DNA of 64,000 nt from contig JAJRSK010000065.1 of assembly GCA_024278835.1 (NCBI GenBank), positions 1-64,000 on the forward strand, read 5' to 3'. The position numbers were made by a program, and so were the translations under genes. The notes under the pieces are model-generated. The model was given only the letters and a program-made list of their open reading frames with translations, made no database searches and had not been told where the DNA came from. This DNA is from Campylobacterales bacterium. Its GTDB lineage: Bacteria; Campylobacterota; Campylobacteria; Campylobacterales; QNZT01. This document shows positions 42,990 through 52,588 of this stretch, one piece after another (the stretch's first letter is position 1; each line of letters starts with the position of its first letter).

Positions 42990-45038
42990 ATGGATAAGAT
43001 ATTTGACAATTTAAATGACTCTCAAGAGGCGGCTGTTAAACAGATAGATGGTTCACTGCTTATTTTAGCGGGTGCTGGTAGTGGTAAGACAAAAACTATT
43101 ACTTCTAGGGTTGCCTATCTCATTGCCAATGGTATTCCTCCTTCTTCTATTCTCACGCTCACTTTTACCAACAAAGCAGCAGCAGAGATGCGACACCGCG
43201 CTTTATCTCTCATCGAAAATGAGATATCTTTTAGCCCACTTTTATGCACATTTCATAAGTTTGGTCTACTTTTTCTAAAGTTTCATATGCAAAAGATAGA
43301 TCGTTCCAACGCGTTTGTCATCATCGATACGGATGATAAAAAGCGTATCATTAAAAGTTTTGATATTGATTTGCCTATCGCCCTTGTCACGAGTGAAATT
43401 TCGCGTTTTAAAAATAATCTCATCACACCCGAGGAGGCTATCGCGGGTGCAGAACTCTTAAACTATAAAAAAATTGCCAATATCTATAAAAAGTATGAAG
43501 CCTATATCACACAAAACAACTTGGTTGATTTTGATGATTTACTTGCCCTCCCCTACAGAATCCTTGATGAAAATCCAGAGCTCTGTAAAGAGACAAGCCA
43601 AAAATATCAATACATCATGGTTGATGAGTATCAAGATACCAATGACTTACAGTTAAAACTTTTACAAAAACTTACTTCATCACATCGAAACCTCTGTGTT
43701 GTTGGTGATGATGATCAGAGCATCTACGGCTGGCGTGGGGCAAATATCAAAAATATTTTAGAGTTTCATAAACAATTTGACGATACCAAAGTCATCAAAC
43801 TTGAGACCAATTACCGTTCCACCAACAACATTTTAAAAGCTGCCAATGAACTTATCGAACACAACAGAAACAGACATGGCAAAAAACTTGTAGGTGTTAA
43901 GGGAGAAGGCAAAGAGGTAGAGGTTATCTCTTCTGATAATGAAACCATAGAAGCAAGCACTATAGCAAGACGAATTTCTAGACTGATAGATGAAGGCGTT
44001 AACCCAAGAGATATCGCCATACTTTACCGTATCAACGCCCTTAGTCGCTCTATCGAGGAGGGTCTCAATAAGGCAGCTATTTCCTACAAGATGGTTGGCG
44101 GATTGAAGTTTTATGAAAGAGCAGAAATTAAAGATGTTATCTCCTATCTACGCCTTATTGCCAATCCTCATGATGACTTTTCCCTTAAAAGAATCATCAA
44201 CAAACCAAAGCGTGGACTAGGTAAAGCAACGATTGATAAATTACTCCTAGGGGCACACGAAAAAGAGTGCTCTGTGTTTCACTTCATCTCTCAAGAGCAT
44301 GATGCTGTCAAAGAGATGACCACTAAAAAAGCCTTTACAACGCTTGAAACATTTGTGAGTGATATCTTAAAGATAAAAGAGTCTTTATCAGAGTCCCTTT
44401 ATAACCTTATAGATGATATAGAAGATACTTTTGGTATCAAGGCGTATTATGAGTCTTTACCAACTTCATTAGAGAGAGTACTCAATATCGAAGAGTTTTA
44501 TGGGCTATTTCGTGATTTTGTTATGCAAAATCCAGAGGCTTCCTTAGATGAATTTTTAAATGACATCTCTCTTCAAAGTGATCAAGACCAGATAGAAGAG
44601 GATGCGATTTCTGTGATGAGCATCCATGCCTCAAAAGGACTAGAGTTTGATCATCTTTTTGTGATAGGACTAGAGGAAGGGTTTTTCCCACTATTGGGAG
44701 ATGGCACTGATTTAGAAGAGGAGCGACGCTTAGGTTACGTGGCACTCACACGGGCTAAAAAAGAGTTAACCCTCAGCACCTCCTCAAGCCGTTTTTACAA
44801 AGGGAAGCGTGCAGGGCTTATGAAGAGCCGATTTCTAGCAGAAGCCGGGGTTATCAAAGGATCACTAAAAATTGCCAAAAGCACCTCCTCCTTTAAAAAA
44901 GGCACACTTGTAAAACATAAGATATTTGGTGTGGGACGCGTGATAGAGGTGAGTAAAGTCAAAAGAGAGACAAAATTAAAAATCAATTTTCAAGGTACGC
45001 ATAAAGATATATTAGCCTCCTTTGTAGAAAAGATTTAA
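42990..45038 (+). CDS. uvrD: UvrD/Rep-family DNA helicase
   Basis: Superfamily 1A 3'-5' helicase of 682 residues for excision or mismatch repair or replication restart. Walker A LILAGAGSGKTKTITSR near residue 28, motif Ia LTLTFTNKAAAEMRHRA, motif II YIMVDEYQDTND, motif III GDDDQSIYGWRGANI, VISVMSIHASKGLEFDHLFVIGLEEGFFP and VALTRAKKEL. It ends one base before truB begins. The family name is sure; the split between Rep, UvrD and PcrA is not. Confidence 0.94.
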   Translation: MDKIFDNLNDSQEAAVKQIDGSLLILAGAGSGKTKTITSRVAYLIANGIPPSSILTLTFTNKAAAEMRHRALSLIENEISFSPLLCTFHKFGLLFLKFHMQKIDRSNAFVIIDTDDKKRIIKSFDIDLPIALVTSEISRFKNNLITPEEAIAGAELLNYKKIANIYKKYEAYITQNNLVDFDDLLALPYRILDENPELCKETSQKYQYIMVDEYQDTNDLQLKLLQKLTSSHRNLCVVGDDDQSIYGWRGANIKNILEFHKQFDDTKVIKLETNYRSTNNILKAANELIEHNRNRHGKKLVGVKGEGKEVEVISSDNETIEASTIARRISRLIDEGVNPRDIAILYRINALSRSIEEGLNKAAISYKMVGGLKFYERAEIKDVISYLRLIANPHDDFSLKRIINKPKRGLGKATIDKLLLGAHEKECSVFHFISQEHDAVKEMTTKKAFTTLETFVSDILKIKESLSESLYNLIDDIEDTFGIKAYYESLPTSLERVLNIEEFYGLFRDFVMQNPEASLDEFLNDISLQSDQDQIEEDAISVMSIHASKGLEFDHLFVIGLEEGFFPLLGDGTDLEEERRLGYVALTRAKKELTLSTSSSRFYKGKRAGLMKSRFLAEAGVIKGSLKIAKSTSSFKKGTLVKHKIFGVGRVIEVSKVKRETKLKINFQGTHKDILASFVEKI

Positions 45039-45869
45039 ATGTCCACCATCAATCGTCTCTTTGTGGTTAACAAACCACCCAACATTGGTTCAAACCGCTA
45101 TCTCTCCTACATAAAGAGAAAATACGGCATCAAAAAAGCTGGATTTTCTGGCACACTTGACCCTTTTGCACAAGGGGTACTCATCGTTGCATTTGGACAA
45201 TTTACCAAGCTTTTTCAATTTTTAAAAAAGGCACCAAAAACGTATCGTGCGACACTTTGGCTAGGAGCAGAAAGTGAAACATTTGATATCGAAAAGGTCT
45301 CACGTGTTGAGATGCTGCCTGCATTTCCTACTATCATGATAGAAGAAATCATCCATAGTCTCAAAGGAGACATCACCTATCTACCTCCCAAATACTGCGC
45401 CAAAAAAATAAATGGACAAAAAGCCTACACCTTGGCACGCGCCAACAAGGAAGTCAATTTACATGAAATCACTAGCCATATCTCTTTGGTAAAACTCTTA
45501 CACTATCAACACCCCTTTATCACTTTTGAAATCACCATTACAGAGGGTGGCTATATACGTAGCATGGGGCAAATCATCGCTGAAAAATTAGGCACCTTTG
45601 GCACACTTTCCGCACTGGAAAGATTGCATGAGGGGGACTTTATTTATGAGGGAGAAGTGGCACTTGACCCGCTAAAGTTTTTAGATTTAGAAGAGAATTT
45701 TTACTTAGGTGATGTAGAAGATATCTATCTAGGGAGAAAAGTCTCCATAGAGCATTTTCAAAAGCAAAACGAAGGGGATTATTTTCTAAATTTGGATACA
45801 ATGCTAAGCGTTATCACCATCGCAGATGGTAAAGTAAACTATAGATTAAATGGAGTTAAACTATGTTAA
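45039..45869 (+). CDS. truB: tRNA pseudouridine-55 synthase TruB
   Basis: Makes pseudouridine at position 55 in the T-loop. KKAGFSGTLDPFAQGVLIVAFGQFTKL holds the catalytic Asp (GTLDP). Later parts LPPKYCAKKINGQKAYTLAR and ITEGGYIRSMGQIIAEKLG are family-typical. Length is 276. It abuts uvrD without a gap and overlaps the csrA start by 7 bp. Confidence 0.94.
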   Translation: MSTINRLFVVNKPPNIGSNRYLSYIKRKYGIKKAGFSGTLDPFAQGVLIVAFGQFTKLFQFLKKAPKTYRATLWLGAESETFDIEKVSRVEMLPAFPTIMIEEIIHSLKGDITYLPPKYCAKKINGQKAYTLARANKEVNLHEITSHISLVKLLHYQHPFITFEITITEGGYIRSMGQIIAEKLGTFGTLSALERLHEGDFIYEGEVALDPLKFLDLEENFYLGDVEDIYLGRKVSIEHFQKQNEGDYFLNLDTMLSVITIADGKVNYRLNGVKLC

Positions 45870-46093
45870 TACTAGGAAGAAAAGAAGATGAGACTATCAT
45901 GATAGGCAATGATATCACGATCTCTGTCAAAAGCATCACCAAAGGAATGGTAAAGATAGGCATAGATGCCCCTAAAGATATCATGATATTAAGAGGTGAA
46001 CTAAAAAATAGAATCATAGAGTCAAACCTCAAGGCAAGCAATCAAGCCAGTAGTGCACAACTAAAAGATATCTCAAAGCTCTTAAAAAAATGA
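45863..46093 (+). CDS. csrA: Carbon storage regulator CsrA
   Basis: RNA-binding dimer that controls translation by binding GGA sites near ribosome sites. MLILGRKEDETIMIGNDITISV at the N-terminus and R44 (in ILRGEL) are present, the key binding residues. Length 76 is normal. It overlaps truB and ispE at both ends. Two TATCATGATA copies fall inside it, coding IMI in both cases. Confidence 0.95.
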   Translation: MLILGRKEDETIMIGNDITISVKSITKGMVKIGIDAPKDIMILRGELKNRIIESNLKASNQASSAQLKDISKLLKK

Positions 46094-46857
46094 GAGAAAA
46101 ATCTCATGCAAAAGTCAATATCTTTTTAAAGATGCTTGGTACAAGAGGTGATTATCATACTCTGACATCACGATTTATGCGTGTTGATGCACTCTATGAC
46201 ACCCTTACATTTCAAAAAAAAGTCAAAGCAGATGATAGCTTTACCCTTATCGGTGATTTTGGTTGTAGTATAGAAAAAAATACGATTTATAAAGCATTTT
46301 CACTCCTCTCTTACGCTAGCCCAGCTATAAAAAACTTCTTTTATGAGCACAAGGTTCTTGTAGAAAAAAATATACCAGAATTTGCTGGTCTTGGAGGTGG
46401 TAGTTCCAATGCTGCTGCCTTTTTACGCTTATCCAATCGCTTGTTAAATTTAAAACATAGCCCAGAGACACTTGCTAGTATTGGTGCCAAAATAGGTGCT
46501 GATGTTCCTTTCTTTGTCTATGACTATTCCTCAGCCAATGTTTCAGGCATAGGAGAAATCGTAGAGCCCTTTGAGGAAGAGATACTTCCCATAGAGACAT
46601 TCACCCCAGAAATTCTCTGTGATACAGCAAAAGTCTATCAACAATTTAGAGCAAACTATATAAAAGATATAGATACAACAAAGGCAAAAACTCTTGCAGT
46701 AGAATCTTCAGAAAATCTTTTAGAGAGATATGATGCGCTTTTTCTCAATGACCTTTTTGCCCCTGCACTTGATATCTATCCTGACTTAAACGCCTATCAT
46801 GATAATAACTTTTTTTCAGGCTCAGGCAGTACATTTTTTAGGATTAACCATGGGTGA
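46090..46857 (+). CDS. ispE: 4-diphosphocytidyl-2-C-methyl-D-erythritol kinase
   Basis: GHMP kinase of the MEP isoprenoid pathway. [23 protein letters not shown] at the start and [19 protein letters not shown] as the ATP motif, with [12 protein letters not shown] near the end. Length is 255. The start overlaps the csrA stop by ATGA, and its last 8 bp overlap smpB. Confidence 0.94.
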   Translation: MREKSHAKVNIFLKMLGTRGDYHTLTSRFMRVDALYDTLTFQKKVKADDSFTLIGDFGCSIEKNTIYKAFSLLSYASPAIKNFFYEHKVLVEKNIPEFAGLGGGSSNAAAFLRLSNRLLNLKHSPETLASIGAKIGADVPFFVYDYSSANVSGIGEIVEPFEEEILPIETFTPEILCDTAKVYQQFRANYIKDIDTTKAKTLAVESSENLLERYDALFLNDLFAPALDIYPDLNAYHDNNFFSGSGSTFFRINHG

Positions 46858-47302
46858 AACAGTAGCAAGAAATAAAAAAGCATTTCATGATTATGAAATA
46901 TTGGAGAAGTTTGAAGCAGGTATTTCACTCCAAGGAAGTGAGGTAAAAGCACTTCGTGCCAGTCGTGTCAATATCAAAGATTCATTTGTAAAAATCATTA
47001 AAAATGAAGCCTTCTTGATGAATGCCCATGTCTCTTACTTTGAAACCACCAATGCCCACTTCAAACCAGATGAGAGACGTCCTAGAAAGCTCTTACTCCA
47101 TAAAAAACAGATAAATAAACTCTTAGAGAAAGTGATGCGTGAAGGCTCCACCATCGTACCACTCTCCATCTACTTTAACCATAAAAACCTTGCAAAAGTA
47201 CAAATAGCCTTGGCAAAGGGTAAAAATCTACATGATAAACGTCAAACATTAAAGAAGAAAGAGGCGGATAGAGCGGCAAGAGCTGCCATGAAGAATTATT
47301 AA
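46850..47302 (+). CDS. smpB: SsrA-binding protein SmpB
   Basis: tmRNA partner in ribosome rescue. [36 protein letters not shown] and the basic C-terminal tail ([24 protein letters not shown]). I use the ATG at 46850, giving 150 residues; an upstream ATG at 46799 would fuse 17 residues encoded inside ispE. No tmRNA gene is recognised next to it. Confidence 0.95.
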   Translation: MGETVARNKKAFHDYEILEKFEAGISLQGSEVKALRASRVNIKDSFVKIIKNEAFLMNAHVSYFETTNAHFKPDERRPRKLLLHKKQINKLLEKVMREGSTIVPLSIYFNHKNLAKVQIALAKGKNLHDKRQTLKKKEADRAARAAMKNY

Positions 47303-47340
47303 CAATTAATTTAGAGTGAATGCGTTTATTTTATAGCTAG

Positions 47341-47432
47341 CATCGAACGCTAAGCGTCGATGAAGCTTGATAGGGAGAGAGGAAGAATCTAAAGATTCTA
47401 TTTAATTGTGCTCTAGAGCCACAATTAAATAG
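47341..47432. terminator. Convergent terminator region between smpB and rplS
   Basis: Three hairpins. CATCGA/TCGATG with inner CGC/GCG at 47341-47362. AGAATC/GATTCT at about 47384-47399. The largest is CTATTTAATTGTG (47398-47410) pairing with CACAATTAAATAG (47420-47432) around CTCTAGAGC. The last ends one base before the rplS stop and could end both transcripts. Confidence 0.6.
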
Positions 47433-47433
47433 A

Positions 47434-47793
47434 CTATTTTCTTTTTAACTCTTTAATTCTTGCTGCTTTACCTTTTAACTCTCTAAGGTAGAACAATTTA
47501 GAACGTCTAACACGTCCTCGTCTAAGTACTGTGATACTATCGATACTATCTGAAAGGATTGGGAAGATTCTCTCAACACCGATATTGTTAGCACCCATTT
47601 TTCTTACCATGAAAGTTTCACCCGTACCTTGTCCACGTCTAGCGATGCAGACACCTTCAAAATTTTGAATTCTAGTTTTATCACCTTCTTTAATTGTTAC
47701 AGCAACTCTCAGTGTATCTCCAGCTCTAAAATCTGGAATACTTTTACCTTCTGCTTGTTTTGCTTCAAAAGCTTCGATGTACTTGTTTCTCAT
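47434..47793 (-). CDS. rplS: 50S ribosomal protein L19
   Basis: Ribosomal protein at the 30S-50S interface. [36 protein letters not shown] and [22 protein letters not shown] are the L19 signature. Length 119. The start overlaps the trmD stop by ATGA (47790-47793). It is the last gene of the ffh-rpsP-khpA-rimM-trmD-rplS order. Confidence 0.97.
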   Translation of the reverse strand: MRNKYIEAFEAKQAEGKSIPDFRAGDTLRVAVTIKEGDKTRIQNFEGVCIARRGQGTGETFMVRKMGANNIGVERIFPILSDSIDSITVLRRGRVRRSKLFYLRELKGKAARIKELKRK

Positions 47794-48503
47794 CGTTTAT
47801 TTCCTTGAAATTTATTGTTCGTTTTTACTTTTTTATAAAGGTCTGGTCTAAAGTATTTAGTCTTTAAAACTGATAAGTCCTTTTTAAGAGCCGTGATTTT
47901 ACTATGATTTCCCTTTAAGTATTCTTTGATGATGGGAGATTTGTTAAAAATATTTGGTTTTGTGAAGGCAGGTGCTTCTAAAAGTGCATTTTCAAAACTT
48001 TCAACCTCCAAGGAAGCCTCATTTCCAAGTACTCCTGTGATATTTCTGCTGATAGCATCACAGATACAAAGACTAGGTAATTCACCCCCTGTAAGGATAA
48101 AATCACCGATAGAAAAGAGTTCATCCGCATACTTTTCAACCACTCTCTCATCGATACCTTCATAACGGCCACTCACAAGAACCACATGTTTTTTACTTGC
48201 CAACCTCTTCGCATCTACTTGTCTAAAGGGTTTTCCAGCAGGCGCAACAAAGATAAAGTAAGCATTATCATCCTCTTGTTTGATGGCATCAAGTGCCTGC
48301 GAGAGCGGTGCTGCTTTCATCAAGAGCCCTGCACCACCACCCGCTTGATAGTCATCTACTTTTTGATGTTTATCCGTAGCAAATTTTCTAGGGTTGACAT
48401 ATGAAACAGACATCAAGTCCGCCTTTATCGCACGTGAAAGAATAGAGTCGTTAAAATAATCTTTGATAAGGCTATCAAAGAGTGTCACAAAGGTAAATTT
48501 CAT
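47790..48503 (-). CDS. trmD: tRNA (guanine-37-N1)-methyltransferase TrmD
   Basis: Methylates G37 of tRNAs to keep the reading frame. Trefoil-knot motif [37 protein letters not shown] is clear; [35 protein letters not shown] comes before it. Length 237. The start overlaps the rimM stop. Confidence 0.97.
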   Translation of the reverse strand: MKFTFVTLFDSLIKDYFNDSILSRAIKADLMSVSYVNPRKFATDKHQKVDDYQAGGGAGLLMKAAPLSQALDAIKQEDDNAYFIFVAPAGKPFRQVDAKRLASKKHVVLVSGRYEGIDERVVEKYADELFSIGDFILTGGELPSLCICDAISRNITGVLGNEASLEVESFENALLEAPAFTKPNIFNKSPIIKEYLKGNHSKITALKKDLSVLKTKYFRPDLYKKVKTNNKFQGNKR

Positions 48504-49036
48504 GAAGCCTCTAGTAAAAGAAAAGCATCTTTCGTATAAAGTTTTTTAGCTTCCATATCAAAACGTTCTATATACACATCCATGATATAGGGGATATAAA
48601 ATGAGGTAGCTAGCCCCTCTGAAACAAAGGCTTGGTCAGTCGTAATTTTTAGATAATCCATCGTTGTGATACGCTCGATATCTTTCACTACACCCAATAC
48701 TTTACCCTCTTCAATCACTTCTGAGCCTATAATATCAAACCAAAAGTATTGGTTTTCGCTTAAGTGACAGTTTTCTCTGCTCTCTTCTTGACTAAGGTAA
48801 AGTTTTTGATTGGTAAGGACTGCAGCATCTTCACGGACATTATACAGTGTAAATTTAACTAATCCTCGATTGGGATTGTAAGTATCAATCTCCAAAGATT
48901 GACCATTTTTAAGTGTGAACTTTGCACCAGCAACAAACTGCTCCGCAAAGTCCGTTTGCAAGTGAAGTTTTAACTCTCCACCCAAGCCCACTACCTTGCC
49001 TATAGTGGCAATCTCAACCTTTTGACTATTCGCCAT
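48500..49036 (-). CDS. rimM: 16S rRNA maturation factor RimM
   Basis: Assembly factor for the 30S head. N-terminal [23 protein letters not shown], with a PRC barrel in the C-terminal half ([23 protein letters not shown]). Length is 178. It overlaps the KH gene by 11 bp at its start and trmD by ATGA at its end. Confidence 0.94.
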   Translation of the reverse strand: MANSQKVEIATIGKVVGLGGELKLHLQTDFAEQFVAGAKFTLKNGQSLEIDTYNPNRGLVKFTLYNVREDAAVLTNQKLYLSQEESRENCHLSENQYFWFDIIGSEVIEEGKVLGVVKDIERITTMDYLKITTDQAFVSEGLATSFYIPYIMDVYIERFDMEAKKLYTKDAFLLLEAS

Positions 49037-49271
49037 TGGCTTTGATCGTAACGCGGTATGCTCTACCCTCTTTTGCTTTACAGCCAGAGATAATCGTCTT
49101 TAGTGAAGAAATCATCTTCCCATTTTTTCCGATTAATTTCCCCGTATCACCTTTGTCAGCCCAAAGAAATATTTCAGAAAATGTTTCATCAACATCTTCT
49201 CTTTTGATAGTTATTTCTTCGGGCTTATCAGCAATGAGGCGTGCAAAAGAGAGTATAAATTTATCAGCCAT
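49026..49271 (-). CDS. khpA: KH-domain RNA-binding protein KhpA
   Basis: An 81-residue single KH domain with DKGDTGKLIGKNGKMISSLKTIISG, the GxxG loop (GKNG). These small proteins bind RNA and ribosomal regions, and are found between rpsP and rimM in many bacteria. It is transcribed with both here. Confidence 0.9.
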   Translation of the reverse strand: MADKFILSFARLIADKPEEITIKREDVDETFSEIFLWADKGDTGKLIGKNGKMISSLKTIISGCKAKEGRAYRVTIKANGE

Positions 49272-49276
49272 AATGA

Positions 49277-49513
49277 CTAGAATTTTCCACCAGTGATTCT
49301 GTTAACTCTATCACTACACTTAGCGCCAACACCTTTCCAGTATGCCAAACGCTCTTCATCAAACTTGATTGTCTCAGGTTCTGTTAAAGGGTTATAATAG
49401 CCGATTGACTCAATCCAACCACTATCTCTTCTCTTTCTACTATCTGTTACTACGATTCTATAAAAAGGTTTTTTCTTTCTGCCCATTCTTGTTAATCTTA
49501 CTACGGTTGCCAT
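49277..49513 (-). CDS. rpsP: 30S ribosomal protein S16
   Basis: [40 protein letters not shown] is the S16 pattern. Length 78. It is the first gene after the ffh spacer, followed by khpA at 5 bp. Confidence 0.97.
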   Translation of the reverse strand: MATVVRLTRMGRKKKPFYRIVVTDSRKRRDSGWIESIGYYNPLTEPETIKFDEERLAYWKGVGAKCSDRVNRITGGKF

Positions 49514-49594
49514 ATTGTTTATCCTTTAATTTTATTATTTATTGTCATATCATGATAGTAGCTTTTGACGGTTCACTATCATGATAAAAGTTGA

Positions 49595-49632
49595 GGACTA
49601 TACTATCATGACCATGCATGACACTATAGTCC
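49595..49632. terminator. Long hairpin just after ffh
   Basis: Arms of 16 bases (49595-49610 and 49617-49632) pair at 14 positions: GGACTATACTATCATG against CATGACACTATAGTCC. It starts a few bases after the ffh stop. The minus-strand sequence after it is only moderately T-rich. Two exact TATCATGATA copies lie in the rest of this spacer (49548, 49577). Confidence 0.5.
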
Positions 49633-49640
49633 CCACGCTC

Positions 49641-50984
49641 TTATCTAGGTATATTTGACCCTTGCTGACTCATAAGGTTTTGCAAATCTTGCATCCCTTT
49701 TTTGCCTGAAAACTTCTTCGCCATTTTTGCTGCATTTTTAAACTGCTTTAAAAAACGATTCACTTCCATTTGGGAGAGTCCTGCCCCCTGAGCAATCCTC
49801 TTTTTACGAGAATTATTTAGTAAATCAGGCTTTTCACGCTCTTTTTTGGTCATTGAACTTATCATAGCTTTTATCGATTTGATTTCTGCTGAATTTTCCA
49901 AGTCCATATCGCCTAGCTTTGATGCCATACCTGACATCCCTGGTATCATCCCCATCAGAGATTTCATAGAACCTAGCTTCTTCATACTCTCAAGTTGCGC
50001 TAGAAAATCATTAAAGTTAAATTGCCCTTTTTTAATTTTACTCGTCATCTTTCGGGCTTCTTTTTCATCGATGATATCTGCTGTCTTTTCAGCTAAACCT
50101 TCTAAATCACCCTCATCCATCAGTCTACTTGCAATTCTCTCAGGTACAAATAGTTCTAAATCAGCAACTTTTTCACCTACACCGATGAAACGAAGTGGTA
50201 TATGTAGTTGTGAAGCAAGCCCAAGTGCTACACCACCTTTACTGTCACCATCATATTTACTGAGGATAACACCAGAGATTTGCATCTTTTCATTAAATGT
50301 GCCTGCTGAGCGGATCGCATCTTGTCCAGTCATAGAGTCTGCGACATAAAATACTTCATCTGGCTCTATCGTTGTTTTAATGTTTGAGAGTTCACTCATC
50401 AATTCTTCATCGATGGCCAATCGTCCCGCAGTATCAACTATGAGTACATCATAAAGTCCTTCTTCTGCTTTTTGCTTTGCCAACTTTGCTATCATGATAG
50501 GATCATTCAGTGACTCATCAGCATAAAGGTCTATCTCATTTTGGCTACAAAGTTGTTTGAGTTGTTCTACCGCGGCCAAACGCTGTAAATCACAAGCAGC
50601 CACCAAAACTTTTTTCTTCTTTTGTTTTAAATGTACTGCTAGTTTAACCGTAGTTGTTGTTTTACCAGAACCTTGAAGTCCACACATTAAGACTTTTGTA
50701 GGTGGTTTAGAGGCATATATAAACCCTACTTTGCCACCTTCAACTGTGAGTAAGTCCATAAGATTACTTTTAAGAGCAAGTAAAAAACTCTCTTTACCTA
50801 TGCCCTTCGCTTTAACATCACTCTCTATCTCTTTGAGTAATTCTTTGACTATTTTGTGGTGTACATCTGCTTTTAAAAGTGATTTTTTGAGCGTATCAAG
50901 CGCTTTTTTTAGAGAGTTTTCATCATCAGCAAAACGCATTTTATTGATAGCCGTTTTAAACGAGTCAGTTAAAGCTTCAAACAC
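49641..50984 (-). CDS. ffh: Signal recognition particle protein Ffh (SRP54)
   Basis: GTPase and signal-sequence binding subunit of SRP. G1 MCGLQGSGKTTTTVKLA, DTAGRLAIDEELMSEL as G3, SKYDGDSKGG as the G4/insert motif (usual TKLDGDAKGG), then a Met-rich M domain (MKKLGSMKSLMGMIPGMSGM). Length 447. The rpsP operon follows after a hairpin. Confidence 0.97.
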   Translation of the reverse strand: MFEALTDSFKTAINKMRFADDENSLKKALDTLKKSLLKADVHHKIVKELLKEIESDVKAKGIGKESFLLALKSNLMDLLTVEGGKVGFIYASKPPTKVLMCGLQGSGKTTTTVKLAVHLKQKKKKVLVAACDLQRLAAVEQLKQLCSQNEIDLYADESLNDPIMIAKLAKQKAEEGLYDVLIVDTAGRLAIDEELMSELSNIKTTIEPDEVFYVADSMTGQDAIRSAGTFNEKMQISGVILSKYDGDSKGGVALGLASQLHIPLRFIGVGEKVADLELFVPERIASRLMDEGDLEGLAEKTADIIDEKEARKMTSKIKKGQFNFNDFLAQLESMKKLGSMKSLMGMIPGMSGMASKLGDMDLENSAEIKSIKAMISSMTKKEREKPDLLNNSRKKRIAQGAGLSQMEVNRFLKQFKNAAKMAKKFSGKKGMQDLQNLMSQQGSNIPR

Positions 50985-51136
50985 ATGTATCCTTTATAGT
51001 CATTAAAAAAGTGGGATATTCTACAAAAACAATGCTTTATATAATATAAGAGCAGGAAATTTTTAATAATTTTTTTGCTTTACCCAAAATTTACACCTAA
51101 ATTGCTACAATATACGAAAGAATACAAAAGGTTATC

Positions 51137-51751
51137 ATGATATATAGACAAGTAATGCTTACACTTATGATTGTGCTTCTCTTTTTTTCTGCATGTTCTT
51201 ATAGAATAACACAAACGTCACTCGATGATGGTGATTTAACTGCCTTTACAGCAGGAGATTATGAGATTGCACAAGTAGCAAAAGAGTTATCTAAAAGTCT
51301 CTCTGTCCCCCTGCAAGAAAAAAATTATGATACCAACCAAAGTACACCTTTGGATGAAGTCACACTCATCAAAGTAGATGGTTCACTCTGTCTCATACTC
51401 AATGGAAAGATTTTTCAAAAAAATAAAGCTATTCCTATAGAAAATGCTCTCTATATCGTCCAAGAAATAACAGATATCATCAAAAAATATCCCCATATCA
51501 TTATCCAAGTCACAGGACATACAGATAGCCAAGAAGAGACTAAAAAACATCAAGATCTCTCTGATAATCGTGCCATCAGTATCGCTGAAATCCTCTATAA
51601 ACTAGATGCCAAAAATGAAACCTATGCCAAGGGTTGCGCGGATAAAAAGCCACTTTTTTCTGACACAAGCAAAGATGATGCTTTATCCAATGCCCGCGTA
51701 GAAATCTACCTCTATGCCAACAAAGAAAAGATGGTAGATCACTGCAAATAA
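51137..51751 (+). CDS. OmpA-family lipoprotein (a)
   Basis: A 204-residue lipoprotein: signal MLTLMIVLLFFSAC with a lipobox ending in Cys. The OmpA domain is in the last ~115 residues (IIIQVTGHTDSQEETKKHQDLSDNRAISIAEIL), which binds peptidoglycan. The ATG falls in a TATCATGATA copy with AAAAGG before it. It is followed by a similar but larger OmpA lipoprotein and shares its C-terminal pattern (RVEIYLYANKE...DHCK). Confidence 0.88.
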   Translation: MIYRQVMLTLMIVLLFFSACSYRITQTSLDDGDLTAFTAGDYEIAQVAKELSKSLSVPLQEKNYDTNQSTPLDEVTLIKVDGSLCLILNGKIFQKNKAIPIENALYIVQEITDIIKKYPHIIIQVTGHTDSQEETKKHQDLSDNRAISIAEILYKLDAKNETYAKGCADKKPLFSDTSKDDALSNARVEIYLYANKEKMVDHCK

Positions 51752-51819
51752 AAGAGTTATTTTTCATATTAATATATATTAGCTATAATTATCAAAACTA
51801 GATAAAAAGGATATATATT

Positions 51820-52530
51820 ATGATAAAAACAAAATTTTTAGCCCCCTTAGTTATTCTCCCTCTTCTTAGTGGTTGTGTATCACAAATGCCACAATCAGTA
51901 CAAGGTGAAAAAACGCAAAGCGGTGCCGCTATTGGTGCAGTTGCAGGTGCTATATTGGGTGCAGTCACGAGTAAACACCATAAGGGTAAAAATGCTGCTA
52001 TCGGTGCCGCCGCAGGTGCAGCGCTTGGTGGCGTGATAGGGTACAATATGGATCAACAAGCTGCTGAAGTGGCGCGTGCTTTGGATACACAGGTTGATAA
52101 TTCACCAGGTGCGGAATTAAACAGAGATCAAGATATCATTGTTACCAACAACGATAAATATGTCAAGATTACCTTTAGAGAGGCGATGATGTTTCCAACT
52201 GGTTCATCAAACTTAACACCTTCAGCCAGCGCAAAAATTCACAAATTGGTCAATATTTTACAAAATTACCCTACAACCTTGGTGCAAGTTGTGGGGCACA
52301 CAGACAATAGAGGATCTCATAGTTTCAATCAAAATCTCTCAGAAAAACGTGCTGGTAATGTTGCCAATATCATCCGTCGAAGTGGCATCAACAATAGTAT
52401 CTATAAAAGAGGCTGTTCATTTGACAAGCCTGTCGTGCCAAATACAAATGCTTCAAACATGAGTTTAAACAGAAGAGTGGAGATTTTTCTCTATCCAAGT
52501 CAAGAATTTGTGGTAGATCAGTGTATTTAA
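51820..52530 (+). CDS. OmpA-family lipoprotein with glycine zipper (b)
   Basis: A 236-residue lipoprotein (LLSGCVSQ lipobox). After the lipid anchor come glycine-zipper helices (SGAAIGAVAGAILGAVTS, AAIGAAAGAALGGVIGYN) and a C-terminal OmpA domain (LVQVVGHTDNRGSHSFNQNLSEKRAGNVANII). The layout is that of YiaD-type proteins. Its C-terminus is related to the neighbour (a), suggesting a tandem duplication followed by divergence. Confidence 0.9.
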   Translation: MIKTKFLAPLVILPLLSGCVSQMPQSVQGEKTQSGAAIGAVAGAILGAVTSKHHKGKNAAIGAAAGAALGGVIGYNMDQQAAEVARALDTQVDNSPGAELNRDQDIIVTNNDKYVKITFREAMMFPTGSSNLTPSASAKIHKLVNILQNYPTTLVQVVGHTDNRGSHSFNQNLSEKRAGNVANIIRRSGINNSIYKRGCSFDKPVVPNTNASNMSLNRRVEIFLYPSQEFVVDQCI

Positions 52531-52588
52531 GTTTAAATTAAGTAAAAAAAAATATACTGAAGTTAACATTAAGAAAAAAGGAAAATGA

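Noticed and set aside
46850-47433. Possible tmRNA (ssrA) next to smpB
   Set aside because: No tRNA-like ends, no tag-peptide frame and too little room; only hairpins are seen.
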